From Coprococcus_C hominis (GTDB lineage: Bacteria > Bacillota > Clostridia > Lachnospirales > Lachnospiraceae): a DNA stretch of 64,000 nucleotides. Numbering within the stretch: the first letter of the stretch is position 1; the number at the start of each line of letters is the position of its first letter. The position numbers were made by a program, and so were the translations under genes. The stretch is from assembly GCF_020687505.1 (NCBI RefSeq), contig NZ_JAJEQT010000003.1. One strand, written 5' to 3'. The notes beneath the pieces are model-generated. The model saw nothing but the letters and a program-made list of their open reading frames with translations. It had not been told where the DNA came from and made no database searches. Shown piece by piece: positions 33,556 through 41,996 of the stretch.

Positions 33556-33585
33556 TTGTGATTTCATTGTTTTTTATCGTATAAT
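33556..33585 (+). promoter_or_regulatory. promoter for the two-component/ABC operon
   Basis: TTGTGA (33556-33561) and TATAAT (33580-33585) are 18 bp apart, with the response-regulator ATG at 33608 behind GGAGGTGG. Confidence 0.6.
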
Positions 33586-33607
33586 ATGGATACTGGAGGT
33601 GGTTTGG

Positions 33608-34282
33608 ATGAAATACAAGATTTTAGTTGTCGATGATGATAAAGAATTGGTGAAAATGCTTTGTAGTTATTTTAATATGAAACAATATGAAACCATTACG
33701 GCTACAGACGGAATGGAAGCATTAAATAAAATAAAAATGAAACCGGATATTATTTTGTTGGATATCAATATGCCACGCATGGATGGGATTGAAGTATGTC
33801 GTCTGATACGCAGTAAAGTGTTATGCCCGATTTTGTTTCTAACAGCAAGAGTTGATGAAGATGATAAAATTAATGGGTTGCTTTCGGGTGGGGATGACTA
33901 TATTACGAAACCATTTAGTCTTCGGGAGTTGGAAGCAAGGATTGTCACAAACATAAAGAGAGAAGAAAGGCATCAACAAAAAACGGAATACCGTTTCATG
34001 GATGAAATGCTGATTGATTATTCTGAAAAAATAGTAGCTATAGCCGGACACAGGATGGAGTTCACAAAAATTGAATATCAGATTATTGAATTCTTATCCA
34101 TGCATCCAGGGCAGGTGTTTGATAAAGAACGTATATATGCACAAGTCTGTGGATATGATGCGGAAGGGGACAGTAGAACGATAACGGAATTAGTACGGCG
34201 TATAAGGAAAAAAATAGCGGATTATTCAGAAAAAGAATACATAGAAACTGTATGGGGGATTGGATACCGATGGAAAAAATAA
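33608..34282 (+). CDS. OmpR-family response regulator
   Basis: The 224-residue protein has a receiver domain (acidic pocket D9-D11, phosphoacceptor D52 in 'ILLDINMPRMDG', Lys in 'YITKPFSLREL') and a winged-helix DNA-binding domain ('MEFTKIEYQIIEFLSMHPGQ', 'TITELVRRIRKKI'). The frame extends upstream to 33530, but ATG 33608 has the ribosome site and family N-terminus. It overlaps the kinase gene by 13 bp. It probably controls the ABC exporter genes that follow. Confidence 0.92.
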   Translation: MKYKILVVDDDKELVKMLCSYFNMKQYETITATDGMEALNKIKMKPDIILLDINMPRMDGIEVCRLIRSKVLCPILFLTARVDEDDKINGLLSGGDDYITKPFSLRELEARIVTNIKREERHQQKTEYRFMDEMLIDYSEKIVAIAGHRMEFTKIEYQIIEFLSMHPGQVFDKERIYAQVCGYDAEGDSRTITELVRRIRKKIADYSEKEYIETVWGIGYRWKK

Positions 34283-35448
34283 GAAACTTGTCACTGAAAA
34301 AAACAATTCTGCTTTATTTTGTGATCAGCTTAACGGCAGCATTTCTGTTATCTGGATTTACAGTTCATTTTGCAGGAAATATGCAGAATAAAATATGGGA
34401 AAAATATATTGATTATGCAGATTATACGGACGTGTTTCAGCAATATGGAAAGAAATACGAGATTGAGATATCAAGACCTAATCAATCGCAGATGAATCGT
34501 TTGGACCATCATCTTTCGGAAATGTGTGACTTTATGGAAACATATTCGGTACTGATTTTTTCGATTGTTGGGAGTGTTGCTGCGGTATTCTTTTTTTATA
34601 AAAATAAGTTAAAGACGCCTCTACAGGAATTAAAAGATGCCTCACAAATGATTGCAGATAATGAACTGGATTTTCATGTGTCCTATGAAAATAAAGATGA
34701 GATGGGAACGTTGTGTAAAGAATTTGAAATGATGCGAAGTGCTTTTGCAGATAACAACAGAAAGATGTGGCGAATGATTGATGACGAGAAGGTCTTGCGG
34801 AATGCAATTGCACATGACATACGTTCTCCACTTTCCATATTGCGAGGGTATCAGGAAATGCTCTTAGAGTTTGTTTCTGCTGAGAGTATAAAAACAGAGG
34901 ATGTTATTGATATCTTACAAACAGGCATGTATCAGATTGACCGTATAGAGCATTTCACGGAAAACATGAGAAAAATGTCCCATTTAGAACAGAGGGAACT
35001 GCAATGCTCAGAGATAGAATTATCGGAACTGGCAAAAAAGATTGAGGCAGAAGCTGCCATGCTGTCCAAGAAGGAAAGTAAATTATGTAAGGTAGAAAGA
35101 GTGCAGGAACAAAACATTGTGAAAGTGGATGAGGAACTTGTCATGGAAGTGGCAGACAACTTACTGGAAAATGCGGTTCGATATGCACAAAAAAGTATTG
35201 CTTTGCAGATAAAGAAAAAGGATGGTTTTCTTATAATTTCTGTTGAAGATGATGGAATAGGATTTGTGGATACTGAGGAAAAAGTAACAGAACCATTTTA
35301 TCATAAGAATCCACAAGATGATTTAAAGCATTTTGGCCTTGGTATGTATATTTCTCGTATTTTCTGTGAAAAGCATGGAGGAAATTTGAAAATATATAAT
35401 GCCAGACAAGGCGGTGCTCATGTAGAAGCTCTTTTCAAAGCTGAATAA
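34270..35448 (+). CDS. membrane sensor histidine kinase
   Basis: The 392-residue kinase has two membrane helices (about 15-35 and 95-115) flanking a short external loop of about 60 residues, a HAMP-like linker, a DHp domain with the phosphorylated His in 'IAHDIRSPLSILRGYQE', and a catalytic domain with the N box 'NLLENAVRYA', G1 'VEDDGIGF' and 'HFGLGMYISRIF'. The small sensor loop is typical of kinases that sense membrane stress or their own ABC partner. The start ATG 34270 lies inside the response-regulator gene end. Confidence 0.9.
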   Translation: MEKIRNLSLKKTILLYFVISLTAAFLLSGFTVHFAGNMQNKIWEKYIDYADYTDVFQQYGKKYEIEISRPNQSQMNRLDHHLSEMCDFMETYSVLIFSIVGSVAAVFFFYKNKLKTPLQELKDASQMIADNELDFHVSYENKDEMGTLCKEFEMMRSAFADNNRKMWRMIDDEKVLRNAIAHDIRSPLSILRGYQEMLLEFVSAESIKTEDVIDILQTGMYQIDRIEHFTENMRKMSHLEQRELQCSEIELSELAKKIEAEAAMLSKKESKLCKVERVQEQNIVKVDEELVMEVADNLLENAVRYAQKSIALQIKKKDGFLIISVEDDGIGFVDTEEKVTEPFYHKNPQDDLKHFGLGMYISRIFCEKHGGNLKIYNARQGGAHVEALFKAE

Positions 35449-35556
35449 AAATACTTTATAAGGCTGAAATCACAAATAAAGTGGTTTTAGTCTTTTTTGT
35501 TGTGAATTTATTGAGAATTGATTTGTATGATGTTGTTAAAGAAAGGAAGAGATACA

Positions 35557-36627
35557 ATGAAAACAATCATAAAAAGAAGTATACTTGATTATTTAAAGAA
35601 CCCTGTTTTGTGGATTGGCTTGATTATTATAGTTGCCAGTATGTATCAATGTCTGTCATCGTATTTGCAAATTCATTATATCAAACAGAATGAACAGATC
35701 ACACAAAATGACGTAGCATTGGAAGATGCTGATGTCATGGATGGGTACATTCCCACATCTGATGATAAAGAAAGAAGAAGGGAGTGGGAAGATACGATCA
35801 AAGAGACGTTAATGGACACCTCCAAAAATGGTTTTGGATTTAGCAGGCAGGAAGCAGATCATGTAATGAAAGAAATTCAGAATATGGATGTAAAGACTGC
35901 TTCTGAGTTTTTGGAATCCCAATATGGCTATTATAATGCAATAGATGCTTATGAGGACCTTGAAATTCATAAGGGGACAGCAGAAGAAATCAATCATTAT
36001 ATCGAGCGGAAATTATCCGAACATTCTTTTTCCTGGTACTTTGCCAAAAAATTTACGGATTTTGCAGGATTGCATATGGCCTTTTTTGCAACAGTCTTGC
36101 TATCATTTTTATTTATTCAGGATACACGAAAAAGTACCTATGAATTATTACATACAAAGCCTGTTACGGCAGTCCAATATATATGTGGGAAAGTAATAAG
36201 CGGATTCATTAGTATGCTGGGAGTATTAGTGATTTTGAATGTTATATTCTTTATGCTGTGTTTGAAAACGTCTTTAGAATCGGGCTTTCCAGTAACACCA
36301 ATTGATTTTTGCGTGAATTCTCTGATCTATATTATTCCGAATCTTTTGATGATATGTTGTGTCTATACAATTACAGCAGTAATATTTAAAAATCCGCTTC
36401 CGGCAGCACCAATCTTGTTTTTACACATTATATATTCAAATATGCTGACCATGAAGAATGATATTTATTATATGAGACCGTTCTCTATTATGGTGCGATT
36501 CCCTGGCAGATTTTTTGAAACACATGTAGCCAAAATGTCAAACATAAATCAGATTATTCTTGTAATTTCATCAGTTATATTAGTATGTATTTCTGTTACA
36601 ATCTGGAAAAGGAGGAGGGTTCATTGA
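35557..36627 (+). CDS. ABC transporter permease (ABC-2 type)
   Basis: The 356-residue protein has a basic N-terminus, a first membrane helix (about 15-35), a large extracytoplasmic loop (about 40-165) and five more helices toward the C-terminus, the topology of ABC-2 permeases such as lantibiotic or peptide exporters. ATG 35557 with AAGGAAGAG is preferred to 35518. It overlaps the next permease gene by four bases. The substrate is unknown. Confidence 0.82.
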   Translation: MKTIIKRSILDYLKNPVLWIGLIIIVASMYQCLSSYLQIHYIKQNEQITQNDVALEDADVMDGYIPTSDDKERRREWEDTIKETLMDTSKNGFGFSRQEADHVMKEIQNMDVKTASEFLESQYGYYNAIDAYEDLEIHKGTAEEINHYIERKLSEHSFSWYFAKKFTDFAGLHMAFFATVLLSFLFIQDTRKSTYELLHTKPVTAVQYICGKVISGFISMLGVLVILNVIFFMLCLKTSLESGFPVTPIDFCVNSLIYIIPNLLMICCVYTITAVIFKNPLPAAPILFLHIIYSNMLTMKNDIYYMRPFSIMVRFPGRFFETHVAKMSNINQIILVISSVILVCISVTIWKRRRVH

Positions 36628-37280
36628 AAACGGAACTAAAAAACTGCCTGTCGTTATATAAGATTTTTTATTCATGTGCATTTATACTGATATTGTGTGC
36701 TATTCATCCGATTATATACTATGAAGAAATCGGTTCAGCGATTCAGTCGCCAATAGCATTTTTAACAATTATTTTTTGTAGTGACACATATTTGATGGAA
36801 GTAAAAAGTAAGCGTGCCGATGTATTTCATTTGTATAATCAAAAAAAGCAGTTAAAAGTAATATTGCAGAGAGTGGGCGTTCAAATATTATATTTATTAA
36901 TACTTTCTTGTGTTGGATATGTTTTGTTTTTCTGGCAAAAACCGGGCAGTGTAAACGAAGGCATTTCGGGTATTCAGATATTTCTTTTATATTTCATTGC
37001 AATGTTTGGAACTATCTGGCTTTGGAGTATATGCTCTGTGATTTTGTGTACATTGCTTCGAAATATGTGGGCAGGTATTGGATGTTTATTTGGAATTGTC
37101 ATTGGACTTATATCAAAAGCGGGAAGTTCATTTTTCGGAAATCTGGGATTGTTTTCTTTCAGCTTTTGTGAACCTACTCAATTAATGTCCGAGAGTTGGA
37201 TTTATGGAACGCTTGTGTCTTTTATAGCGGGGCTGTTTTTATTTGCAGTATTACCAATGACTTTAAAGAAAAGAGGATAG
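36624..37280 (+). CDS. second ABC transporter permease
   Basis: The 218-residue hydrophobic protein has six predicted helices and little soluble sequence. It starts at TTG 36624, seven bases after GGAGGAGG, and shares TTGA with the stop of the preceding permease. With that permease and the ATPase it completes an ABC-2 exporter. No conserved permease motif identifies a substrate. Confidence 0.8.
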   Translation: MKTELKNCLSLYKIFYSCAFILILCAIHPIIYYEEIGSAIQSPIAFLTIIFCSDTYLMEVKSKRADVFHLYNQKKQLKVILQRVGVQILYLLILSCVGYVLFFWQKPGSVNEGISGIQIFLLYFIAMFGTIWLWSICSVILCTLLRNMWAGIGCLFGIVIGLISKAGSSFFGNLGLFSFSFCEPTQLMSESWIYGTLVSFIAGLFLFAVLPMTLKKRG

Positions 37281-37283
37281 ATT

Positions 37284-38156
37284 ATGAGTATTAGAATAAA
37301 TGATTTAACAGTTAGATTTAAAAATGGTGTAGTTGCAGTAAATAAGGCATCTCTTGAAATACCTAAGGGAATTTACGGACTTTTGGGTGAGAATGGTGCC
37401 GGAAAAACCACTTTGATGAGGGTTCTTACAACTGTTTTAAAACAAACGGAAGGAATGGTTTCCCTTGATGGAATTCTGTATAACGAGGGAAATTATGAGA
37501 AAATACAGAAAAAGATTGGTTATCTTCCACAGGAAATCGACTTATATCCGAATCTTACGGTGAAAGAATGTCTTGTATATATGGGGGGACTGTCAGGAGT
37601 AGCCAGAAATGACCTCGAACAAAGAATTACCTATTATCTGGAAAAGACTTCTCTTACAGAGCATCAGAATAAAAAAATGCGGCAATTATCTGGTGGTATG
37701 AAGAGACGTGTCGGACTCATACAGGCACTTCTTAATAATCCGGATTTTTTGATTATTGATGAACCTACCACCGGGTTAGATCCGGAAGAAAGAATCAGGA
37801 TCCGCAATCTTTTGGTTGATTTTTCAAAGGATAGAACTGTGCTGTTTTCCACTCATGTAGTAGAAGATTTAGCAGCAACCTGTACACAGCTTGCCATTAT
37901 GAAAAAGGGAAGTTTTTTATATTCTGGAAGCGTGAGTGGGTTGCTGGAAAATGCAAAGGGCTGTGTTTGGAATTGTACGGTACAAAATGCAGAAGAAGCC
38001 CGTTTGTTAGAAGCCAATTATTCTATATCATCTAAGCAGTATGTAGAAAATGGAATTCATATGAAAGTATTAAGCAAAGGAAAGCCAAATGAGAATTGTG
38101 TCCTGGATAATGATATCACTTTGGAAGATGCATATATTTATTTGACGAATAGTTGA
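37284..38156 (+). CDS. ABC transporter ATP-binding protein
   Basis: The 290-residue nucleotide-binding subunit has Walker A 'GLLGENGAGKTTLMRVL', a Q-loop in 'GYLPQEIDLYPNLT', the signature 'LSGGMKRRVGL', Walker B 'FLIIDEPTTGLDPEE' and the H-loop 'STHVVED'. Its C-terminal 75 residues form the extra domain of DrrA/CcmA-like exporters. It lies 4 bp after the second permease and ends the five-gene operon. Confidence 0.92.
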   Translation: MSIRINDLTVRFKNGVVAVNKASLEIPKGIYGLLGENGAGKTTLMRVLTTVLKQTEGMVSLDGILYNEGNYEKIQKKIGYLPQEIDLYPNLTVKECLVYMGGLSGVARNDLEQRITYYLEKTSLTEHQNKKMRQLSGGMKRRVGLIQALLNNPDFLIIDEPTTGLDPEERIRIRNLLVDFSKDRTVLFSTHVVEDLAATCTQLAIMKKGSFLYSGSVSGLLENAKGCVWNCTVQNAEEARLLEANYSISSKQYVENGIHMKVLSKGKPNENCVLDNDITLEDAYIYLTNS

Positions 38157-38161
38157 ATATA

Positions 38162-38183
38162 ACGGCGGGCAAGTTGCCCGCCG
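38162..38183. terminator. hairpin between convergent ABC and STAND genes
   Basis: ACGGCGGGC (38162-38170) pairs with GCCCGCCGT (38175-38183) around AAGTT. The stem is strong but no T-run follows, so it may be a weak or factor-assisted bidirectional terminator. Confidence 0.55.
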
Positions 38184-38193
38184 TAAATTATGC

Positions 38194-40524
38194 TTATTTT
38201 GTTAAAAGACCGGATAGATTTTTTCCAATGAAAAATCCAATCTGTGGATATAACTCCTGAATTTCCTGATATTTTGCTTCAATCATTTCTGGTTCATCAG
38301 CCCAGATCTTTTCATATATTTTGAAAGTTCTTTTAAAATGTGTTTTGGCTTGCGGAAGATTGGCAGTCATCAGATAAATGGTTCCAAGGGTTTCCTGAAC
38401 TTTGGCATAATCCAGACAGTCATCGGAATGGTATTCCTTGATGATGCCGGATAATTTTTGCAATTCAGAGATTCCTCTTTCGGGTTCCTGCTGTTCTGTC
38501 AGGAACATTGCATAATTGGCAATCTGAGGTATGCTGTCATTTATATGAAGCAGGTTAAATTGGTCAAGCAGTGAGATACTTTTTTCCATGTGTTCTCTTG
38601 CAAGATCGGGATGACCGTTCATGCGGTAAAGTCCACCGAGATTGGCATGAAGGTTGGAAACAAGGCGAGCATTGTCAGCAGTGATATTTTCTATCTGGGC
38701 AAGTGCATCCTTTTCCAGTTTTATTGCTTTTTCTGGCTTGATTTCAAGAGTAGTCTGAAAATCCAGTAACAATGCCCGGTCAGAATCGGTGCCAATGTCT
38801 TTACGCTTCAAAAAATTTTTCAATTCCTGAATGATTGCTTTCATACCTTTCTGGTAATTATAATTATCCATATATGGAAAAACATTTTCCAGAAAAAGTA
38901 GATATTTTGGTATATCATCTTTTTCAATCAATTCTATGATGTTTCCTGCTGTCTGAAACAGCTTCTTGTAATAATCGACTTCAATTCCATGCATTAAACA
39001 TATTTTCTGTAAAGAATCCAGTAATATGTGACAGCTACTTACAGATGGTTTTGTCTCTGAAAGGGCAATTTCCTTAATCATAGGATGCAGGGAGATCGTG
39101 TGACGTGTAGTTGTCTGCACAAAACCAGTTTCAATCAAGTCGTTAATTTCATTTAAGGTAGGCAGTTCCAACCATTTGGCAAATATGCGGGCAGAAATAC
39201 CAGTGTAAGGAAGAAAACACAAATTGCACATGATATCCTGCTGTTTTCGGGATAAAGCATATAGTGAAAATAGAGTATGGATATGACTATAATAAGTGGC
39301 TTTACTGCTTTGACCATCCTTGATTATCTTAATTTTATCTTCATTATCGAGAGATGCTCTTTCTTCCTGAAGTTTTGCTAATAATTGACCTGGAGTTGAA
39401 ATTCCATTTTCCAAAAGTTTTGCAGCCAGTTCTACAGCAAAAGTATGATAGTGTACGGTCTCTATGATTTTTTCGATGGTCGAACGATACTTGTCTGCTT
39501 CTGAATAAAATGCAGATGTCAGTTGGAAAAGAATGTTTATATCCTTTATTTCTTTTAATTGAAAAGTACAGTATTCATTCAGATTACTTCTGGTCGTAAA
39601 TAAAATCTGACAGCGGTATTTTAATACTACTGACAGAAAACTGTCCTGTGTAGCAGTGACATTAAAATTATCTATGATAAGCAGAGTATCGGATTTCAGG
39701 GAACGAAGAAAACGGTTATGTCTTTGGAACCGTTCCTGTTCGCTGATTTCTGGTGGATCATCAATAAAATCCATGTCAGTAATGTCCTGATGAAGATCAC
39801 CTGTATATTCTACATATAGAATGTTAGTGTAATGCTTTTTGTAATGTTTTGCGTAGGCTTTGGCAAGTTCGCTTTTACCAATACCGGCAATTCCGCAAAG
39901 AAAAACATGACGGTTTTCCTCAAGCATGGTATATAATTCTTCTAGTTCTTTATCTCTTCCGATAAAATGACGGCATGGTTTCGGAACCTCACTGTCCATA
40001 ATATAATCCAGCACAATGGGTGACAGGGCACCTCCGGCAATTAATTTTTGATTTTTAGTATCACGTTTGATAAATTGTCGCTCCATGCCAAAAGAAATCA
40101 GCTTTGCAAGAAAAAGCAGACGTGAGTTGGCTGGTTTATACAGAGAAGCCAGATTTTTCTTTTTGGCATCGGAGATGTTGTCATCTTGTATAAATAATGT
40201 GTATATATCCTGCATAGCCATATTGCAGTCAGACATCAATGGAAGCAGATTCTGGTGAATGGTATGGGCTAATTTTTCCTGATTGGATGGCTTGGAATAG
40301 TAAGCGGATATTTTAGGGCTGATTTTAGCCTGACCAGTCATCCAGCGGCAAACCAGACCGTTGTCCATTGAAAAATCCTGATTTGCCGGATCATCCATAA
40401 AATCTTCAAATAATTCGTATAAAAAATCAGGCTGACTCATTTGATTACTTTCGCTGATATGATTTTTTAAGCAAGTGCTAATAGAAGAAAAATCGCATCG
40501 ATTCAATAGAAATTCCCCTTTCAT
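38194..40524 (-). CDS. STAND (NB-ARC-like) NTPase with TPR-like repeats
   Basis: The 776-residue cytoplasmic protein has an N-terminal helical region of about 180 residues of unknown role, then a STAND-type NTPase: 'FIGRDKELEELYTMLE', Walker A G211-S218 in 'CGIAGIGKSELAKAYAKHY', Walker B 'LLIIDNFNV' and a 'ILFTTRSNL' sensor. A winged-helix-like region follows and then TPR-like helical repeats (about 600-760, 'HANLGGLYRMNGHPDLAREH'). STAND proteins are ligand-triggered switches in regulation, anti-phage defence (Avs-like) and cell death. No recognisable effector nuclease is fused. ATG 40524 lacks a ribosome site; TTG 40506 has GGGGAA upstream and is an alternative start. Confidence 0.82.
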   Translation of the reverse strand: MKGEFLLNRCDFSSISTCLKNHISESNQMSQPDFLYELFEDFMDDPANQDFSMDNGLVCRWMTGQAKISPKISAYYSKPSNQEKLAHTIHQNLLPLMSDCNMAMQDIYTLFIQDDNISDAKKKNLASLYKPANSRLLFLAKLISFGMERQFIKRDTKNQKLIAGGALSPIVLDYIMDSEVPKPCRHFIGRDKELEELYTMLEENRHVFLCGIAGIGKSELAKAYAKHYKKHYTNILYVEYTGDLHQDITDMDFIDDPPEISEQERFQRHNRFLRSLKSDTLLIIDNFNVTATQDSFLSVVLKYRCQILFTTRSNLNEYCTFQLKEIKDINILFQLTSAFYSEADKYRSTIEKIIETVHYHTFAVELAAKLLENGISTPGQLLAKLQEERASLDNEDKIKIIKDGQSSKATYYSHIHTLFSLYALSRKQQDIMCNLCFLPYTGISARIFAKWLELPTLNEINDLIETGFVQTTTRHTISLHPMIKEIALSETKPSVSSCHILLDSLQKICLMHGIEVDYYKKLFQTAGNIIELIEKDDIPKYLLFLENVFPYMDNYNYQKGMKAIIQELKNFLKRKDIGTDSDRALLLDFQTTLEIKPEKAIKLEKDALAQIENITADNARLVSNLHANLGGLYRMNGHPDLAREHMEKSISLLDQFNLLHINDSIPQIANYAMFLTEQQEPERGISELQKLSGIIKEYHSDDCLDYAKVQETLGTIYLMTANLPQAKTHFKRTFKIYEKIWADEPEMIEAKYQEIQELYPQIGFFIGKNLSGLLTK

Positions 40525-40690
40525 AGTTAAGATTAAGTATATCCATCATAACACGAACATATATTCGATTCAAGAAAATGCAGATATTTTTAAATTGATT
40601 GTGTCAATTTACAATCAAATTCTATTCAATGTGGTTTTCCGGCAGGTTCTGTAAAATAAGCTCAGATCAAAACAATAACGGGAGGAGCTT

Positions 40691-40825
40691 ATGCAACAGA
40701 ATATTGAATTTGAGCGGTGCATTGATTTTCTGGTACGGATGATTGATAAGTACGGTGCTGAAGTCCTCCGGGAGTTGGAGGAAGAAAAACAGAATAAAGA
40801 AGAAAAAGAAGCGGCAGTTTCCTGA
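40691..40825 (+). CDS. 44-residue small acidic protein
   Basis: A short gene with a strong ribosome site (GGGAGGAG) and ATG 40691 encodes 44 residues: a helical segment 'FERCIDFLVRMIDKYG' followed by a Glu/Lys-rich coiled-coil-like tail. It stands between the divergent STAND gene and the convergent toxin gene. Family and function are unknown. Confidence 0.5.
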   Translation: MQQNIEFERCIDFLVRMIDKYGAEVLRELEEEKQNKEEKEAAVS

Positions 40826-40871
40826 AATACAAAATGTAAATCAGACTGTCGCTTTTTCATGTACTTTTAAA

Positions 40872-41480
40872 TCAAATAAATTTTAAAAGCTGATGCAGAG
40901 TGTGTGGCTCATTATTCTGAGAAGCGGTAATACGAGTATCAAATGGCTTGAAATGATTCTGCGTATAAAAGCTCAGAAGAAATTCATTATCTTCGCATTC
41001 AAGAAACTCCATAACGCCACCTACGGAATATTTGAGACTGGATATGGTTTCCAGTGCAAATCCCAGTAGAATATTTCCAGGAATTCGTTTTTCCTTTGGA
41101 AGAGAATAGTTCTTTCCCAACTGGGCGATCAGGTAAGCTGCGGTAGTATAGGATTGTGTTTCTTCATCCAAAATACTGACACGGGACAGCTTTTTTGCCA
41201 TTGTCTTGCTGATATTTGAAGCACGGACAGAGATGGGTTTTACTGTAAGTGAAAAATAACCAACCAGTGAAGCATCTTCAGCATCAAATACCAGATAAGT
41301 GATAGATTGATCTTTTTTGGTAAACTCAATCGCATTATGTAATAAAAAGTATTCCACATCGGGATTTTTGGGACAAGAAAAATCGGAGAGTAAGTCGTAA
41401 AGACTTTCCTCTCCGATATATGTCGGTTCGTCTTTATCCAAATATGCCCGAATATTAACGGTAAAATATTTATCAGACAT
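40872..41480 (-). CDS. GNAT-family toxin of a toxin-antitoxin pair
   Basis: The 202-residue GNAT acetyltransferase has 'ITYLVFDAEDASLVGYFSL' (strands 2-4), the CoA-binding region 'YLIAQLGKNYSLPKEKR' running to 'PGNILLGFALE', and a C-terminal 'YTQNHFKPF' of the type seen in TacT-like toxins that acetylate charged tRNA. It overlaps the upstream 61-residue gene by eight bases (ATGTCTGA). The pairing with a small upstream partner and the location in a mobile element support a type II toxin-antitoxin role; the target is inferred. Confidence 0.72.
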   Translation of the reverse strand: MSDKYFTVNIRAYLDKDEPTYIGEESLYDLLSDFSCPKNPDVEYFLLHNAIEFTKKDQSITYLVFDAEDASLVGYFSLTVKPISVRASNISKTMAKKLSRVSILDEETQSYTTAAYLIAQLGKNYSLPKEKRIPGNILLGFALETISSLKYSVGGVMEFLECEDNEFLLSFYTQNHFKPFDTRITASQNNEPHTLHQLLKFI

Positions 41481-41658
41481 GTTTTTTCTTCCTTTTTGAC
41501 ATTAAAGCTAAGATTTCCTGTGGGTTCGTTAACTGACGTCCGGGAAGTGTCTGCTTTGGTGTGCGGTCACGGTCAGCTTCGTCAATTGCTGCGACAAAAC
41601 GCTTTACGCTATTTGGATTGGATACGACAAAATTATGAGTAATACTTGAAGTAGCCAT
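41473..41658 (-). CDS. antitoxin partner of the GNAT toxin
   Basis: The 61-residue basic protein has 'FVVSNPNSVKRFVAAIDEAD' then a linker and a Lys-rich end (KRKKKHV). It starts at 41658 with GAGGAGG and overlaps the toxin start. Order (antitoxin first) and overlap are typical. No DUF1778-type ribbon-helix-helix is clearly visible, so it may be a different antitoxin class. Function is by context. Confidence 0.65.
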   Translation of the reverse strand: MATSSITHNFVVSNPNSVKRFVAAIDEADRDRTPKQTLPGRQLTNPQEILALMSKRKKKHV

Positions 41659-41761
41659 ACTAACACCTCCTCTTTTTTTGGCTTTTTTGTGTATTTATAG
41701 TATATGCAATGTGTGATAAAAACACAATATCAAAAACAGAAATTATTTCTAAATAATTTTC

Positions 41762-41852
41762 AAGCCGGACATTTATTAGACGCTTCCGGTAGGCGAACAA
41801 TATTTTCGAGCCAATCATTTATAAGTCGCCAATGGTGGGCGGGCAATATTTT
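41762..41852. repeat. two 46-bp imperfect direct repeats upstream of the recombinase
   Basis: Unit 41762-41807 and unit 41808-41852 align end to end: AGCC, then CATTTAT, AG.CGC, GG, GGCG and CAATATTTT recur at the same spacing. Each unit also holds a short G+C dyad. They lie between the toxin-antitoxin operon and the recombinase, 145 bp ahead of the latter. They may be binding sites for an excision or transcription factor. Confidence 0.6.
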
Positions 41853-41996
41853 GATAACAGAAATGCTCTGTATCTAACTTAATTATACGATTGGCGAAGA
41901 AATGCGTCAATACGGAAAATAAGTATTGAAAATAGTTGGAACAAGTACTAAAATTAAGTTGGGACAATAAAACAGAGTTATACTGCGAGGAAGATT

